The notes beneath the pieces were generated by a model. It had not been told where the DNA came from and searched no databases. It worked only from the letters and a program-made list of their open reading frames with translations. This document shows positions 46,966-58,997 of a stretch of 64,000 nucleotides of DNA, one piece after another; position 1 is the first letter of the stretch; every line of letters starts with the position of its first letter. The stretch covers positions 98,398 through 162,397 of the forward strand of contig KN834838.1 of assembly GCA_000827265.1 (NCBI GenBank). Direction: 5' to 3'. Made by a program: the position numbers and the translations under genes. Origin of the DNA: Collybiopsis luxurians FD-317 M1 (taxonomy: Eukaryota; Basidiomycota; Agaricomycetes; Agaricales; Omphalotaceae).

Positions 46966-47666
46966 TTACGCCGCCGTCGCAGCGGCCGGAGAAACCGTAG
47001 TGGTAGGGTAAGGGCTACCAGCAGGCTTGATCTCGAATGGCAGAGATTGAGCATAGACCTACACAGATAAATGTTTCAATCACTATGGAAAACTCCAAAG
47101 AAAAAAAGTGTTATACGAACATCTGTATTATTCAGAGGGTTCGCCAACTCAACAGTATACCCATTTCCAACGCTCAATGGACTGATTTGATCCTTAGTGA
47201 CTATCAGGGAGCAGACGAAGTTGGGCTGATCTGCGATACTGGATAGGAGTCCAAGTGTTTTTCACATCAGCTCTGAAATCATCGAGTTTAAAAAATTTAA
47301 TACTCACATTGCGAGAGGTGCTTCCAAACTTGGATTGTTGACTCTAAAGTGACGAGTTATTCTACGATCTCATACTACGGGTAGAAGGAAAGTCGGAAAA
47401 GAAAACATACAGGACAGTGAAACTCTGTACTTGAGACTCATTGCAGTTCCACACGAGTAGATTTTCGCTGTCCGCGACTGGAATTACATTGATTAAAAGA
47501 ATAAGAAAACGATGAGGATGGGAACTCGAGCACGAAAAAAAGAGAAAATCAAAGTCTTACCCCACCACAGATCGGGCCCTCCGGGGCTCAAGACTTTAAG
47601 CTGAGCAGAGACAGCAGTGAGAGCCGAAGCAGCAGCAGCGAGAACGAAAGGGGTACGGAAGAGCAT
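46966..47666 (-). CDS. Small secreted, probably GPI-linked cell-wall-type protein (Kre9/Knh1-like N-domain)
   Basis: ATG 47666 opens a signal peptide (MLFRTPFVLAAAASALTAVS) followed by LKVLSPGGPDLWW. Introns 47478-47560 and 47344-47410, one near 47257-47310 and one near 47075-47135 join 'VADSENLLVWNCN', 'QSFTVLVNNPSLEAPLA', 'IIADQPNFVCSLIVTKDQ', 'GYTVELANPLNNTD' and 'VYAQSLPFEIKP' to a Ser/Thr/Pro/Ala-rich end at TAA 46966. This matches a family of small secreted mushroom proteins whose beta-sandwich resembles the N-terminal domain of Kre9/Knh1, linked to cell-wall beta-glucan. No strong hydrophobic GPI tail is visible in this reading, so anchoring is uncertain. All splices keep frame, so it looks functional. 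Confidence 0.8.
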
Positions 47667-48080
47667 TTTTCCTCTAAAGGTAGGTAAGAGAAGAAAGATC
47701 GAACAGTCCGAGCAGCACAGAGCTACAGTAACGAAAGAAAGATGGAGGGGCAAGTACTTATAATCGAATCCCTCAACAGCTTCAGCAACGTGTTGGTCAT
47801 TTGTGACTTCATAAAGCCAATAATAGCCAACTACATCTGGCGCTCAGTTTGAATACTGCAGAAGAGAACCGCAACATAAGAGTGACAGATGCGGCATGGC
47901 TTCCCCGTGGTCCTATAGAGTATTACAAGACCAAGCGAAATCGGTATATGCGTCTCAATATCAGTATTTGACGGTATCAGAAGGTTGATGCTGTCTTCGG
48001 ACAGCACAGACCCGTACACAGACTCGGGGGTTAGACAGATCCGGTCACGACTGCATTTGTATGTCCCTGCTGTACATAGA
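47667..48080. promoter_or_regulatory. Shared 3'/5' spacer between secreted-protein and SWIM-RING genes
   Basis: About 410 bp with a minus-strand TATAAGTA-like motif near 47757, roughly 90 bp upstream of the secreted-protein start. I see no other gene. Confidence 0.35.
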
Positions 48081-49615
48081 TCAATATCGATACCCATAAC
48101 CATAACCATAGCGAGAACGAGAGCTGTAGCCGGAATAAGATCTTCGAGGACTCTGATAATCTGAACATATAGAATCAGTCTCTCTGGATGCTTCATGCAG
48201 GAAAATATACGAACAGGTGCTGGTATCACGTTCAGTGCTTACGCCTGACACACTCGCGAGGTTCACGAAACCTTCATCGGAAGCACCAACTATTCCAACG
48301 GTGCTTTCCACAGTCCCGGTAAAGTCTAAGATGAAAACAGGAGATCGGATCCGCGTCCGTAGGACAAATCGCAGACTTGAACAGATGCCTACCTCTCCAA
48401 TTTGACCGACAATAAACGCAAGTAAGCGCTTGACCCTGCTTTTGCTTTGTCGTTCTCCCTGGATTGCGGAGGAGATGAGAATCAGTCAAAAGCTGTGGAT
48501 AAATAGAAAAAATGTACATTGCGTCCAGCACTCCTTGTGCACTGCATTATGGCACTCATCGCACCATTCGAGAAGCTCATCTAATCCTTTCAAATCGAGA
48601 CCGTTACCGTTCATCTTATCGTAACAAATCGGACAATCGTCTTCGGACGCAGGGACGCGGCGAGGATCATCGGATGGTGCGGCTTGAAGGACAGGTCTAT
48701 GAGACAAACAAAGACATACAGAAGGTCGAAACAAATACCTGAGGATGTGGCGTCGGTTGAAGTCGATTCGCGTCCAGTGGCTTTGCGCCATGCACCCACG
48801 ACTCTCTCGTTTGCGATGAAGCTTCCGCGGAGCTGAGGAGGAGGAGGTGCATTGGTGAATATTTCCGACAACTCGCTGGTTAAAAGAGCCCTGAACGTGT
48901 AATTAGAGGCCGAGAGACCTCTTCAACAGAAGGTAGCACTGCTTACTTTTGATACCAGTAATGGGAAATTTGGGGAACTTGAAGAACTTTGAGGAGAATA
49001 AAAAGCTAATGCCGCGAGCGGGTCAGGTAAAAACAAAGATTTCCGAAACCTAGACCTACGAGGTGCTTGCAATGGTGTCCTTTCTGATGATCGGGACCTA
49101 ATATTCATATAAGAGTCTTTAGAATGCGAAAAAGGAGGTCACTAACAGTCACAGTGAGGTACGTTATCAATCGTTACAGTATAAACCTGTATTTCCAATT
49201 CAGTGGCGAGAGAAAAAATCAATCATGGAATTCGACCGTACGTTTCCAGTCGATCCTTGAACAGCAAATTCTTCTCTGAGAGCCTCGCCCTCGCGAGTTC
49301 TCTCGATAAGATAAATCCTAAGTCGCGTACGTCAATGATTCAAACACGCGTAACTAGCGATCTTAGATCGTACCTTTGCGCTTGGGAAAGATAACGGTCC
49401 AATCTAACCGAGATATCGTTCGGGCATGATGCTCTAAAACGCGCTAGCCTCTTCTCCTGTGGCTCAGCTTTCTTGCGACCTTTACCCTTTTGCTGAGACG
49501 TTGAAGGCGTGTTGGCAACTTGGGTGGAAGATGAGGGATAATCATAACTTGTGCGAGGCCTTTCGGTGGGCGTGGTACCAGGACTGGTATACGTTTCTTC
49601 AGCTTTGCGCTTCAT
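48081..49615 (-). CDS. SWIM and RING zinc-finger protein, likely E3 ubiquitin ligase (ZSWIM2/MEX-like)
   Basis: ATG 49615 starts MKRKAEETYTSPG. Spliced exons read RLDRYLSQAQ, 'IYLIERTREGEALREEF', 'STGNVYTVTID' and the SWIM motif HCDCPDHQKGHHCKHL (CXCXnCXH, about 49150-49065). Next come 'ILLKVLQVPQISHYWYQK' and 'LTSELSEIFTNAPPPP', then a RING: DDCPICYDKM, WCDECHNAVHKECW and LTCVYCRSNW (about 48650-48370). The C-terminus has GFVNLASVSGVS, a conserved piece of this family, and an RY/GY-rich end. Short introns include about 49100-49150 and 49190-49245. All zinc ligands are present. SWIM+RING proteins act as E3 ligases. An intron-retaining copy of the SWIM exons lies at 61881-62162. Confidence 0.9.
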
Positions 49616-52264
49616 TTTCCGAGAGGGAGATGAACGTTTGGGACGAAGACTTCATGGATGAGCGCCTATCACGTGATGGGATGTCTTCAAGTACTTAGGC
49701 GCTCGCTCAGACGTGTCTTGACTTGTTGGACTTTCCTTGCATTTTGTGCTCCAAATCTCTATTTTAACTCTTTCTGATTTCCAAGCGTCTTTGAGTCCGT
49801 TTCTGTGGATCGTGAGGACTACTCCCTCTCAAGGTAAGTAGTTCAACATTTGAAAAGCAAGTAGTGTTGCCAAAGAAAACTTGAATGTTTTTCTGTTCGG
49901 TTCGGTAGAACATCTCGAAACTCACAGTCAGTCCTGATTCCTGCTGTAGTCGATGGCGCTGCTTGCTTCTAGCTGGTTTATTTTTTGTGCGTCTGCATAT
50001 TTCGGTTTTGAAGAATCTGTGCAAAACCTGAACTTCAAGCTTCACAGTTCAGCAAATCTATCGCCTGAAGAATCTGGACATTCCACGTAACCCCTGCCCT
50101 CCGCGCGTATTGGATGGCATGCAGGGCCGCTTACCGTCCATGCCTTTTTGGAATAAGTGTACAGCTCTTTTCTCGTTGACCCGTCCTTGCTTATCAGACC
50201 GAGCATGGCTCAAAACTCTCCTTGAACTTGGCCCAAGCACCCGTTCATAGTATAGAGCCTCTTTTTCGCGTGCCTCTCGCAAATTGAAGAGGCTCTTGAA
50301 TGACCTAAAGGTTTCCCCTAGAAGGTTTCCCTTGAGTGTAATCGTTCGTGGGACGTGGATAGTATCAGTTCATTACTCATTAACTATTTTCACTGATCTA
50401 CCCCTGGGCCTTTCGATGACGACTCGGTCAAGAAATGGGACCTTCACAAGCTGGCTAATTAATATACGATGAAGTCTGGTGTTTCCGTGAGCTAGAGGCG
50501 AGGACTTATTTCCGCGGCAGGACAGTAAATCTCAACTTTAAACCACTCTCCATGAGAGGACCTGAGCAGGATGTGGCTCATAATGGTGGCTAAATTGGGA
50601 AAGGATTTGCAAATTGCGTAGAATGTACAGTTGTAGTACTTGAGTCCTGCGGCAGTATTGTGCAATTGGATAATCCAGAGGGTGCAGATAGTCCTTTGGT
50701 TAAGTGAGAGCACTTGAAAGTTGAGAGGCTGACCGTGAGATATCACATCAAAGGTCTTCCACGGACTATGTATAAAGAAAAGTGTATGCATTTGAATAGA
50801 CACTCTCCCATGCGTGACAACTCACTTCGCTCAATAAGAATGAATCCTCATTTCATTCAGACTCGTAGAATAAATAAATCAGGTTTACGGAGGGAGAATA
50901 ATCAAACAAAGGTATAGAATAAATGCTGGGTCTTCAAAAAGCTTGCTGAATAGAAATATTAGTCTTGGGATTGGTAGTGTTAAATCGAGGACTTGATTCG
51001 CGTTCCGCACTGCCGCTTTGTGGTGTCCTGATGTGTGTCGCGTGATCGCGTTCTAAGGTGGTTATACATTGTAGCGGGGCTGTCACTGCGTCGCTCCAGT
51101 CCATGCATTCCATCATTCCACACTCGCCATATTCTCGCATCCATATCTATATTCATTATAATCCTTAGACCCCAAATCTGTCAATCACTCGTTCCCCTTG
51201 TTAATTGCTATTGTAGATGCCCGATCATTACATATACCCTACACTACTATAAAAGCCAACTTGTGTGTAGAGTAGGGAAGTCCTTCTGGAATCGACACTT
51301 TAACCTTGTCATTTGTCTGGCCAAGCACTCAGTGAGTTAGATTTCCACAAAGCTAACCTTTCTCTTTCCCCTCGTGCTCTCGTACTGCGTAACTCCGTCG
51401 CAGATACATTACATACATACATGTATCTGATTCCGTGCAGATATCTTTCCATAGTCATTTCAGACTCTTCTTTATTTTTCCTTTTCCTCTTCTTTATTCC
51501 GGTAACTAATATTTATACACAAGTTCTCCGTCGCTAACCCTCAGAACCTGTTTACTATTCTGAGGGTATATTCTTTCTGTTATTCCGTTTAGGTTCCCTA
51601 CTTACATTTATCTATAAGTCTTCGTGTACTTATCTAGGACATCTGGTCTGGATTCTAGAAGCTAGGATTTTAGCTTAAATTTCTGTTCAGGTGAAACAAC
51701 ATTTTTCAATTCTTTTTTTGTTTAACTAATTTCAGCAACAGTGAATTGTAGCGTTTCTGTTTCGCTAACAGCCCAAATAAAATATCTAATTTCAATTACA
51801 TTCTCAACTGTAGCAAAATTTATACCAAAATCTCTAATTTCTGCTGTCATTTCTGCTCTGCAGAAAAAATTCCCTTTCTGGTGTGTAATTCTTTTATGCC
51901 CGCAATCAATGCCTTTTATCAATTGAAATTAGAAAGGAATATTTAATATCTGTATGAGCAAAATGCAGATTCAATTGTCTTCTTTTTTTCAATTCCAATA
52001 TTGGGCGAAAAAGCTCCAAATTTTGAACATTTTTTGGGTCGAAATCAAAAATTTATTCCAGATCTATTTACGGTAATAATTACAGCCGAGAAAAATTAGA
52101 ACCGCCGTAGTGATTTAGCACTAAATATGCCTATCCAAAGTATCCATTAACGAAACTATTGTATACACATCCCGTTTACACTCCTACTATGAGGATTTAC
52201 ACTTGTGACTTGATTTACACACACGACACATTTTTACCTTTTAATGGCATGACCTCTTGTCAGA
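49616..52264. other. Long intergenic region; no supported gene
   Basis: Minus frames 49764-50045, 50058-50282 and 50492-50803 are open, but they have no recognisable motif or consistent splice partners. CAAATC, ATACATACATACATG and poly-T patches appear around 51405-51490. A dispersed repeat (51840-52105) closes the region. Confidence 0.4.
51840..52105. repeat. Dispersed AT-rich repeat (second copy)
   Basis: 51890-52105 matches 40130-40335. CTGCTCTGCAGAAAAAATTCC at 51853 recurs at about 56009. It is a mosaic of small degraded repeats. Confidence 0.65.
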
Positions 52265-52625
52265 TCACTCGCTGTCTTCTTCTGAGAACATCTCGCTATC
52301 CTCTTGGGAGGATATCTCACTGTCTTGTTCTTGCAGTGTTACTTGCTGTAGGCGAGTTTTCTCTTGCCTAGTTTTCACAATCTGTGTCAGCGTTACTCCA
52401 GAAGAGTGCGGCTTCAAGGCTATTAAAATTAAATTAGTATCAACAAGGATGGGATTTGGGTGAATGATGTACCATTATGAGAATGCCTCACACGACTTTG
52501 CAACAGATCGATCGGCGATTGTGCAAATGGTCCAGGTACAGTCTCTTCACAAGTATCCCTGATCTGCACAGTAGCCATTTCATTCGACTTGATAGAAGCG
52601 AGATATGAATGCAAGGGCAAATCAA
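52265..52625 (-). CDS. Hypothetical protein, C-terminal exons only
   Basis: A minus-strand exon gives HSYLASIKSNEMATVQIR and 'TVPGPFAQSPIDLLQSRV', ending at a GT donor near 52472. An intron of 53 nt (52420-52472) leads to 'LKPHSSGVTLTQIVKTRQ', an acidic Ser/Glu tail (SEISSQEDSEMFSEEDSE pattern) and TGA at 52265. Frame and splice signals agree. Upstream coding runs into the left arm of the inverted repeat at 52684, so the 5' end is unclear and the gene may be truncated there. I do not recognise the family. Confidence 0.4.
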
Positions 52626-52683
52626 GATGAGCATGAGTATAACCTGCCGAACTTCAAACTCTACGAAAAGTTCCTTCAATTGG

Positions 52684-53154
52684 TTATTCAAGAGGCCCTG
52701 CAACAGATATTGTACACAATTTGACTGGTGCTACCAAATGAATGTTTGTGCACAATCCTTTGGTCGCACCAGTCGAGGCCACCCTAAAATAGATAAGATC
52801 TAGATGTAACTACCCTAAACCCTAACCTAACCCTAACCCCTAACCTTTTGCGCTTCGTACGAGCACCCTGCGGGTGCACCTAACCCCTACCCCAGCGCGC
52901 CTTCGGTGCGAGCCTAACCCCTAACCCTAACCATCTAACCACCTAACCACCTACCTGACCCCCCGATAGAGCCATTTGTTGGCAATGTCACAGACAGTTC
53001 CCACATGTTACAGAGCTAGCCCTAACGGGAACTGCCTGCAACATTGCTTGATCTTAGGGTGGTCACTAGTAGTTACCAAAGGATTGTTCACAATTGTTTG
53101 TTTGGTAGCAGCAAAGATTGTGAACATTAGCTGTGGCATTGGGTGTATTCAAGT
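52684..53154. repeat. Inverted-repeat arms enclosing telomere-like CCCTAA tract
   Basis: 52684-52799 is a diverged inverse of 53048-53154; both contain GTGCACAATCCTTTGGT- or ACAATCCTTTGGTAA-type cores and CACCCTAA at the inner edge. Between them, 52808-52960 holds many CCCTAA, CCCCTAA and CCTAA units with two GC-rich interruptions, one of which is the small palindrome GCACCCTGCGGGTGC. TTAGGG is the usual telomere repeat in basidiomycetes, so this is an interstitial telomere-like tract. Confidence 0.8.
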
Positions 53155-53428
53155 ACCCACCAGCATATGTGACATATCGAAGATCCAAGTTCTTCGTACG
53201 ACGAATCCACTCTGTGTCATCTGGCATCTTCTCATCATCCTAGCCATGAATATCAATCCTGTTGGCAACACTGGAATCAACCGCAGAGAACAGGTTTACC
53301 TCGTAAAGAAGAAATGCCCAGTCATTGTCATGGGTTATGGCAACAGTAACATTGAGCTATAGAAAAATGTGGGCACAACTTCCAGCAAGCAAGACTTAAG
53401 TTGGGAACATACATCGGCTAAAATCCGT

Positions 53429-54768
53429 TTATTGATACCATCTGAAGGGTGATATATCTATCTACAAGTTAGCTCGTCATCTGTCACTGGTTTTTTCAGA
53501 GCTTACCTGATGCTTTGAGGGAATTGAAGTGACAGTTATATTACTTTCATCCCTGGGGCCATTAGAAGTTTCGGGGAATAGAAGACGCAGCCACTTCCAT
53601 AATTTAGGATACCACGATGCTGCTGAATATGCCTCTGACAGTAGTGAATCCACGTTCATATTTGAGGTGTAAGTTACCTCAGAATATTTTGGGAGGAACC
53701 AAGACTCGCGAATAGCTATCTTGAAGCCCCGAAGGAATACAGCCCCAGATTCATTCTCAAAGACATCATCCGCATCGCTGAGTGATGAGGCTCCATCACA
53801 TCGAGAAAACCAATATTTCGGTGCTCGTTCTACTGCGCTTGAAACTTTGGGGACAATGTCCATGAAGATGATGCATACATCCTCATCATCGAAACATGCC
53901 ACCCCCCATGCACGTGCTTTATCATAGCCGGTGACAAGATAGAGAGACCCGTTCCTGATTTCACGAGCTAAAGGCCTATTTATGTGCCTGTACCAAGATC
54001 GAGCAAACTCTGTTGTGTAGTTGTAAAACTTGGAGTGTTGTTGATGGTCAACTTTTTGCCCGCCCTCTGGGAGAATCAAAAGAGCTCCTTGGGTAGCGGA
54101 AGAGCTGAAGGATAGTCCTGCGTCTACCTCTTCGGGAACATTTCTAAGTCTAAGATGTGAATAATTATTCAATGTCTTTTCCAAGGTGTCGACTTGAACT
54201 TACAAATTTTGAGGCTGCTCCAATGAACTTTTGCGTTTGAGAATGTGATGCGGATTACTGGCGACATGAGATCCTGGCTCGTATTCCCTTGCGTTGTCAA
54301 TGATATCATCAGGATTGATGCCAAGAAGGGGCTTGAAACCCCCAGGTACCCTCCCTGTATTCAGAGGATGGTCTGCTGGATGGCAAACATTGAAGAAGTA
54401 CTCAAATCCTCCGGAGTCATTGAGAATTCCAACATCCCCAATTTGGACTCCCTCTTGTTTATGAACACCCGGGAGCCGTGAGTTACGCCACATAGGATAA
54501 CCTTTCCTTCTTAGAAATAGCAATTGCGCATACACTTCACTTTCAACAAAGGGTCTACATTTGGTTGGTTTGCGATCGGTGTTCACAGGATTTGGTGTAA
54601 TGGGCAACTGGGGCGTCGACGGAGTCGGCAGCGGGTTAGTAACGTAGGAATTGAAGACAGCGGGACCTGTTATTCCGAAGTCATTAGCCTGAGGAAAGAA
54701 CCTATACAAATAGTTGGATCAATACCAAAGGGAGATAAGCTTAGACCTTACTGGAGGCCAGTAGCCAT
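53429..54768 (-). CDS. Conserved basidiomycete hypothetical protein
   Basis: The likely start is ATG 54768, MATGLQ, on a very short first exon, with an intron ending at about 54704. The next exon gives FFPQANDFGITG, 'LFLRRKGYPMWRNSRLP', 'GVQIGDVGILNDSGGFEYFF' and 'GRVPGGFKPLLGI'. An intron near 54127-54208 joins it to 'VDAGLSFSSSATQGALLILP', 'FARSWYRHINRPLAREIRNG', 'SLYLVTGYDKARAWGVACF' and a long helical region. The last intron leads to a short exon ending in TAA 53429. I recall many mushroom proteins with the 'GVSIGDVGII' and 'SLYLVTGCDK' blocks; none has a known function. No signal peptide or membrane segment is seen. A TATAAAGG box (minus) lies near 54814-54821. Confidence 0.8.
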
Positions 54769-54823
54769 TGTAGAAACGAGGGACACAATATCAATTAGCA
54801 GTACTCTGTGCCCTTTATAAATC

Positions 54824-57270
54824 ATCGTTCCTACACGAAGTGAAGGACAAATCATCAATCGGGAACTTAGTCCGGGTTCACAAAGCTGTAGTCTGCAGCG
54901 TTCTCCATCTGACATCATTTCCTTAGTTTAAGGTCCGCCAATAGATAAAGCTATACCACTAATGATATAGTCCTTCCGGCGGATTGCCGACATCTAGTGA
55001 CGATCCAAGGGGCTGATGTATCATGATACAACTCATACCGGAAATGGAAAAAACTCTCCACTGGGTGGAATGAGTTACCGAAAAACAAAAATTCAGCGAG
55101 CCAGCTGACAGTTTATGATTCAGCCTACACTTACCCAATACTGTAGCAGAGCGACACTCGTCGGTCAGTTGACGTTGAATCAGCGTTGAACGCGTCAAAG
55201 GCTCAAGCTCTCAACCGAATAGCGAATGTTGTCGGGCTTAAACTAGAATGGTTGACGCAATGACCTCTCTCCACACCCGCTAAGGCGATTTTTACTTAGA
55301 ACTAATGGGTCCACCTACCTACGGTCGCACGTGAAATGGCCGCTTAGCGGCATACGCAGGTCAAGGCGGCTCCGGGCCAGCCCGCGCGATTTAAGATCGC
55401 ACTTCTTACTATAAGCCGTCTTCAACCCAGCCTGTATCGTGTAAAGGTCGTCGTTGGGCCCCATGTGCAGCGGGCAGTTCTAGTAAAATCTTACTGTTGT
55501 TTTTTTGTTTCTTATGCGATTTTCATGCATTTTTCTTGCTTTCGAATTGATTGTACTTCCTTTTTCTTGCTCTCAAATATATAAACAACAGTATGATTGA
55601 TTCTCACTGGCTAAACACCTCGTGTGGTTCGAACCCTAAGCAATTGGAGCAGATGAAGGTGCCTAGAAGATAAAAAGGCATCTCACAAGGTCGGTGCAAG
55701 GATAAAGACCCGAGGAGCGTGAGCAAAACCGGATGTTCCCGATATGGCGAAAAACATAAGCAATTGGTCAGTAAAAGGATCCCAACGCCCTGCATAAGGA
55801 CGATTCCTACAACTCGTTCCGGACTCCTAATTTCAAAGCCGCCGAGAAACTAACTGAAAGATTATGTATCGGGACAACTTTCACTTGTATTAATTCCTGG
55901 ACTGATATGGAAACTATCTACCAACTTTTCAAGTATCCCGGATGTACAAAATTTTGCACACATTTATGTGGAGCTGAGAGATTGTCTAATATCAGCTTCC
56001 TGATTCGATTTCTGCTCTGCAGAAAAAATTCCTTCCTCGGTGTATCCGAAATGATGATCGATTATTCGTGAATTCCTTCTCTCTTATCCTGATTCCTTTC
56101 CGGTGGGTGGAATTATGCGTCAACATGGTGCGTCACGCATTTTTGGGTGCGAAATGTGTATATGCGTCAAGTCACCCATACTAAAGCCCATTAAATAATG
56201 CTTTTTAAAACATTTTACCTCGTTCCTCATGCGTAATGAATGTGTAAACTCGTCTCCGCCCCACCCACATCTTAAAACTTTTCAGCGTAACCAGCTCTTC
56301 CTCTTCTCCTCACCGCAGGTATACATGGGCTAATCAAGATGACCGGAACCATTAACTGGCATCGAAACGCTCGACCGAAGAAGATTGTTTTCAGGAGGCT
56401 TCATTGCAAAGTCTGGCTGCAACGCCCAATCAGGCACCAGCGTGAGCTGGATATTGTATTCCCTTCTTCCCCGCTCCAGCTGGCCTAATACCGATCCCTT
56501 TCCTCCATTGTCTGATTCTCCCAACCGCTCTAGGAAACCTCAGAGATCCAAGAAGTAGGGTGAAATCTTTTGTTTCTCCGTTCTGTTCCTGTGGGCAGGA
56601 GTCGACGGAATTGAGATAATAGATATTAATCAAATATTAATGCGGGGTGAAGTTTGGGTGCGGTTGGTGAAAACATGTATGTGAGTACGCATGTTGTGCT
56701 CAATGGGCACAGTAATATTTCTTTGGATTGGCTGGCATCCCACACGGGTTTTTCGTCCTGGAAAGGAAATTTATCCACTTTACGACTCCTTTACGGTTAT
56801 ACGGCGTGCAGAAAGGCTAACTTCCCGTGTTGGTATATAAGTATGCGTTCAATGTCTTTCTTTGGCATAGAGGCAAACTCATGCATGCAATTCTACTATT
56901 AAGAACACCCAACCACATAAACCCATTTTGATATCGTTCGATTGACTTCACTCGGCTCATCTATACAGTTCTCTTCTTCGCGATGCGCTCAAGGTTGAAC
57001 TCAAACGGGATGGAATAAAAGCTTTAAAAAGCCTCGCTATGTCGGATATTTTGATTTCGTCGCCTACAGGCGAAGCTAATAATGCATAGTTACTAACCAT
57101 CACCAAGTCTCACCATGGCGGTCTAAGTCTCCGATTCAACTTTCCAGGTGATCCAAAAAAATAAATCTTTTCCCGTGCTACCACCTTATGCCCACTATTT
57201 CTCTTCCCGAAATACTTAGGCTTGGAGAAGCTTCGAAAATCGTGATGTAAGTACATCAAGGTCAACGTGA
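54824..57270. other. Intergenic; no supported gene
   Basis: 55044-55125 recurs at 61615-61700. A GCGTCA-rich patch lies at about 56105-56170. The short frames 56330-56633 (minus) and 56654-56902 (plus) have no known motif. Confidence 0.4.
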
Positions 57271-57378
57271 CAACGCGTATCACGTGACTGTGACGGTGGA
57301 ACTTGGCACCGACGTCAGTGAAGGGCGGCGTCATCGTTCAGCGTCATTGACCTCATCATGGACCCACCCATTGAACTG

Positions 57379-57395
57379 GGAATATAAAAGGGCGG
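57379..57395 (+). promoter_or_regulatory. TATA box and upstream elements of ISH1-repeat gene
   Basis: AATATAAAAGGGC lies about 50 bp upstream of the ATG at 57439. TCACGTGAC (about 57280) and GACGTCAG (about 57311) lie upstream, shapes typical of bHLH/bZIP (stress) factor sites. The link to stress control is inference. Confidence 0.55.
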
Positions 57396-57438
57396 GGTGG
57401 GGACGACCACATTTTCCTTCACTTTATTCATCACAACC

Positions 57439-58997
57439 ATGCAAATACGCCTTCAAAAGTTCATTCTACTCTCACTATTCATCGTTTCGCCGGCCTACGC
57501 CTCCTCAGGCTCATGGTTCGGTTCAGATTCCTCGAAATCGACTCCCTCTGCTTACCCATCCTCCTTCTCCTCATGGACCCCTTCCCAGTATGCTTCTTTC
57601 CAAGATACCTTTGCCTCTCTTCGTGATGGTACCTTTGACGCTTGGGACGAATCTCGTCTGCGGGAATGGTTACTCGAGCAAGGTATAGTTGCGCCGAAAG
57701 GACCGAGAGAGGAAATCGTTCTATTGGCCAAACGTCGGTGGAAAGATTGGGAGGAAGCTCGAGCGAAATATTCGGCCTCTGCCTCGAACTCGGCTCACGC
57801 ATACGCTTCGAGTGCTTCTGCTACGGCCTCGGAAGCCTCATCTGCAGTATCTTCTTATGTTGCCCAGGCGACGGCCAATGTTTTACCCCCCAGACCGTTC
57901 GATACAGCCAAGGATTACGTATGGTCTACCTGGGATGACACGCAACTGCGCAAGTTCCTGGTCGACAAGGGCGTCATCGATAATCGTACTGCAGCTGGGA
58001 AGAAGAGAGACGAGCTCATTCAACTTGCAAAAGAACACTATAATTCTGCGCAGGAGAGTGCTTGGGAGACGTGGAGTGATAGTTACATGGTAAATCATTG
58101 TGTTTCGGTCATCGACTGTTGTTCTAAACTTTCCATATCTTCATAGCGTGATTGGCTGGCGGCACATAACCTTATCGATACTCGTAACAGTGCACAGAAG
58201 ACCCGAGACGATTACATCGCCTTGATGCAAACGTACTACTATGACACGAAGCAGCAAGTTTGGGAAACCTGGTCCGACGGCGAGCTGAGGGCATGGCTGA
58301 TCGACAATGGCTACATGAAGAGTGACGCTGCTGCGAAGAGGGATGCTATGCTCAAAGCCGTAAGGTAGGTTTATTATCCGGTGCTGTCGCTGGCTATGGT
58401 TTACTGATAACGAGTTTAGGGATAACTATTACAGCGCACACACTACACTGACGTCTGCCTGGTCTGAGTCTCAAATGCGAACCTGGCTGATTGACAACGG
58501 CTATTTACGTAGTGACGCACAAGTGAAGAAAGATGAGCTCGTTTCGTTGTTCAAAGAAAAGTAGGTTTCCCTTTTTCGTTCAGAGATGTACAAAAAAGCT
58601 TATTCCGACTGCTAGATACTACTCTGCATCATCAGCCCTCTCTGCCCACACCGCGCCATACCTCACCTGGCCTGACGCTCGTCTCCGCGCTTACCTCCGC
58701 GAATCCGGCATCTCCGAAAGTATGCTCCCGACTTCTCGTCCTGGCCTCCTCCAGGAAGTCCGTATTCGCTGGGTCCAAAGTAGATCCTCCGCGGAACGAA
58801 TTTACAACAGACTCAAAGAGGTTCTCGACGAGAACGTGGTCGGGCCTGTGGAAGATCAGTTGGCTAAGGTGTGGGAGGTGTTGAAAGGTTCCAGTGGGGA
58901 TGCGCAGGAGTATGTTGGAGAAAAGTATGATGGTGCTCAGGCGGCATTTGAGGATAAGAAGGATAGAGCGTATGAGAAGGTAAAGGGGGAGTTGTAG
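57439..58997 (+). CDS. ISH1/Msc1-type stress-response protein with tandem ISH1 repeats
   Basis: ATG 57439 starts a signal peptide (MQIRLQKFILLSLFIVSPAYA), then a Ser-rich linker. Five or more repeats of the ISH1/HeH type follow: 'WDESRLREWLLEQGIV', 'WDDTQLRKFLVDKGVI', 'WLAAHNLIDTRNS', 'WSDGELRAWLIDNGYM', 'WSESQMRTWLIDNGYL', 'WPDARLRAYLRESGI'. Between repeats 1 and 2 is an Ala/Ser/Tyr-rich spacer. Introns 58090-58146, 58365-58419 and 58561-58615 all keep frame. TAG follows '...EKVKGEL' at 58995. Ish1 in fission yeast sits at the nuclear envelope and responds to stress, and Msc1 is the budding yeast relative. A secretory-pathway entry signal fits an ER/nuclear envelope location. The gene looks intact. 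Confidence 0.93.

Noticed and set aside
55618..55640. GGTTCGAACC, like a tRNA or SINE B box
   Set aside because: No A box at proper distance and no cloverleaf could be drawn on either strand; the string is a chance palindrome.
56330..56633. Overlapping minus frames with Gly/Arg-rich text
   Set aside because: Neither frame has a known motif or partner exon, and two frames are equally open, which suggests chance.
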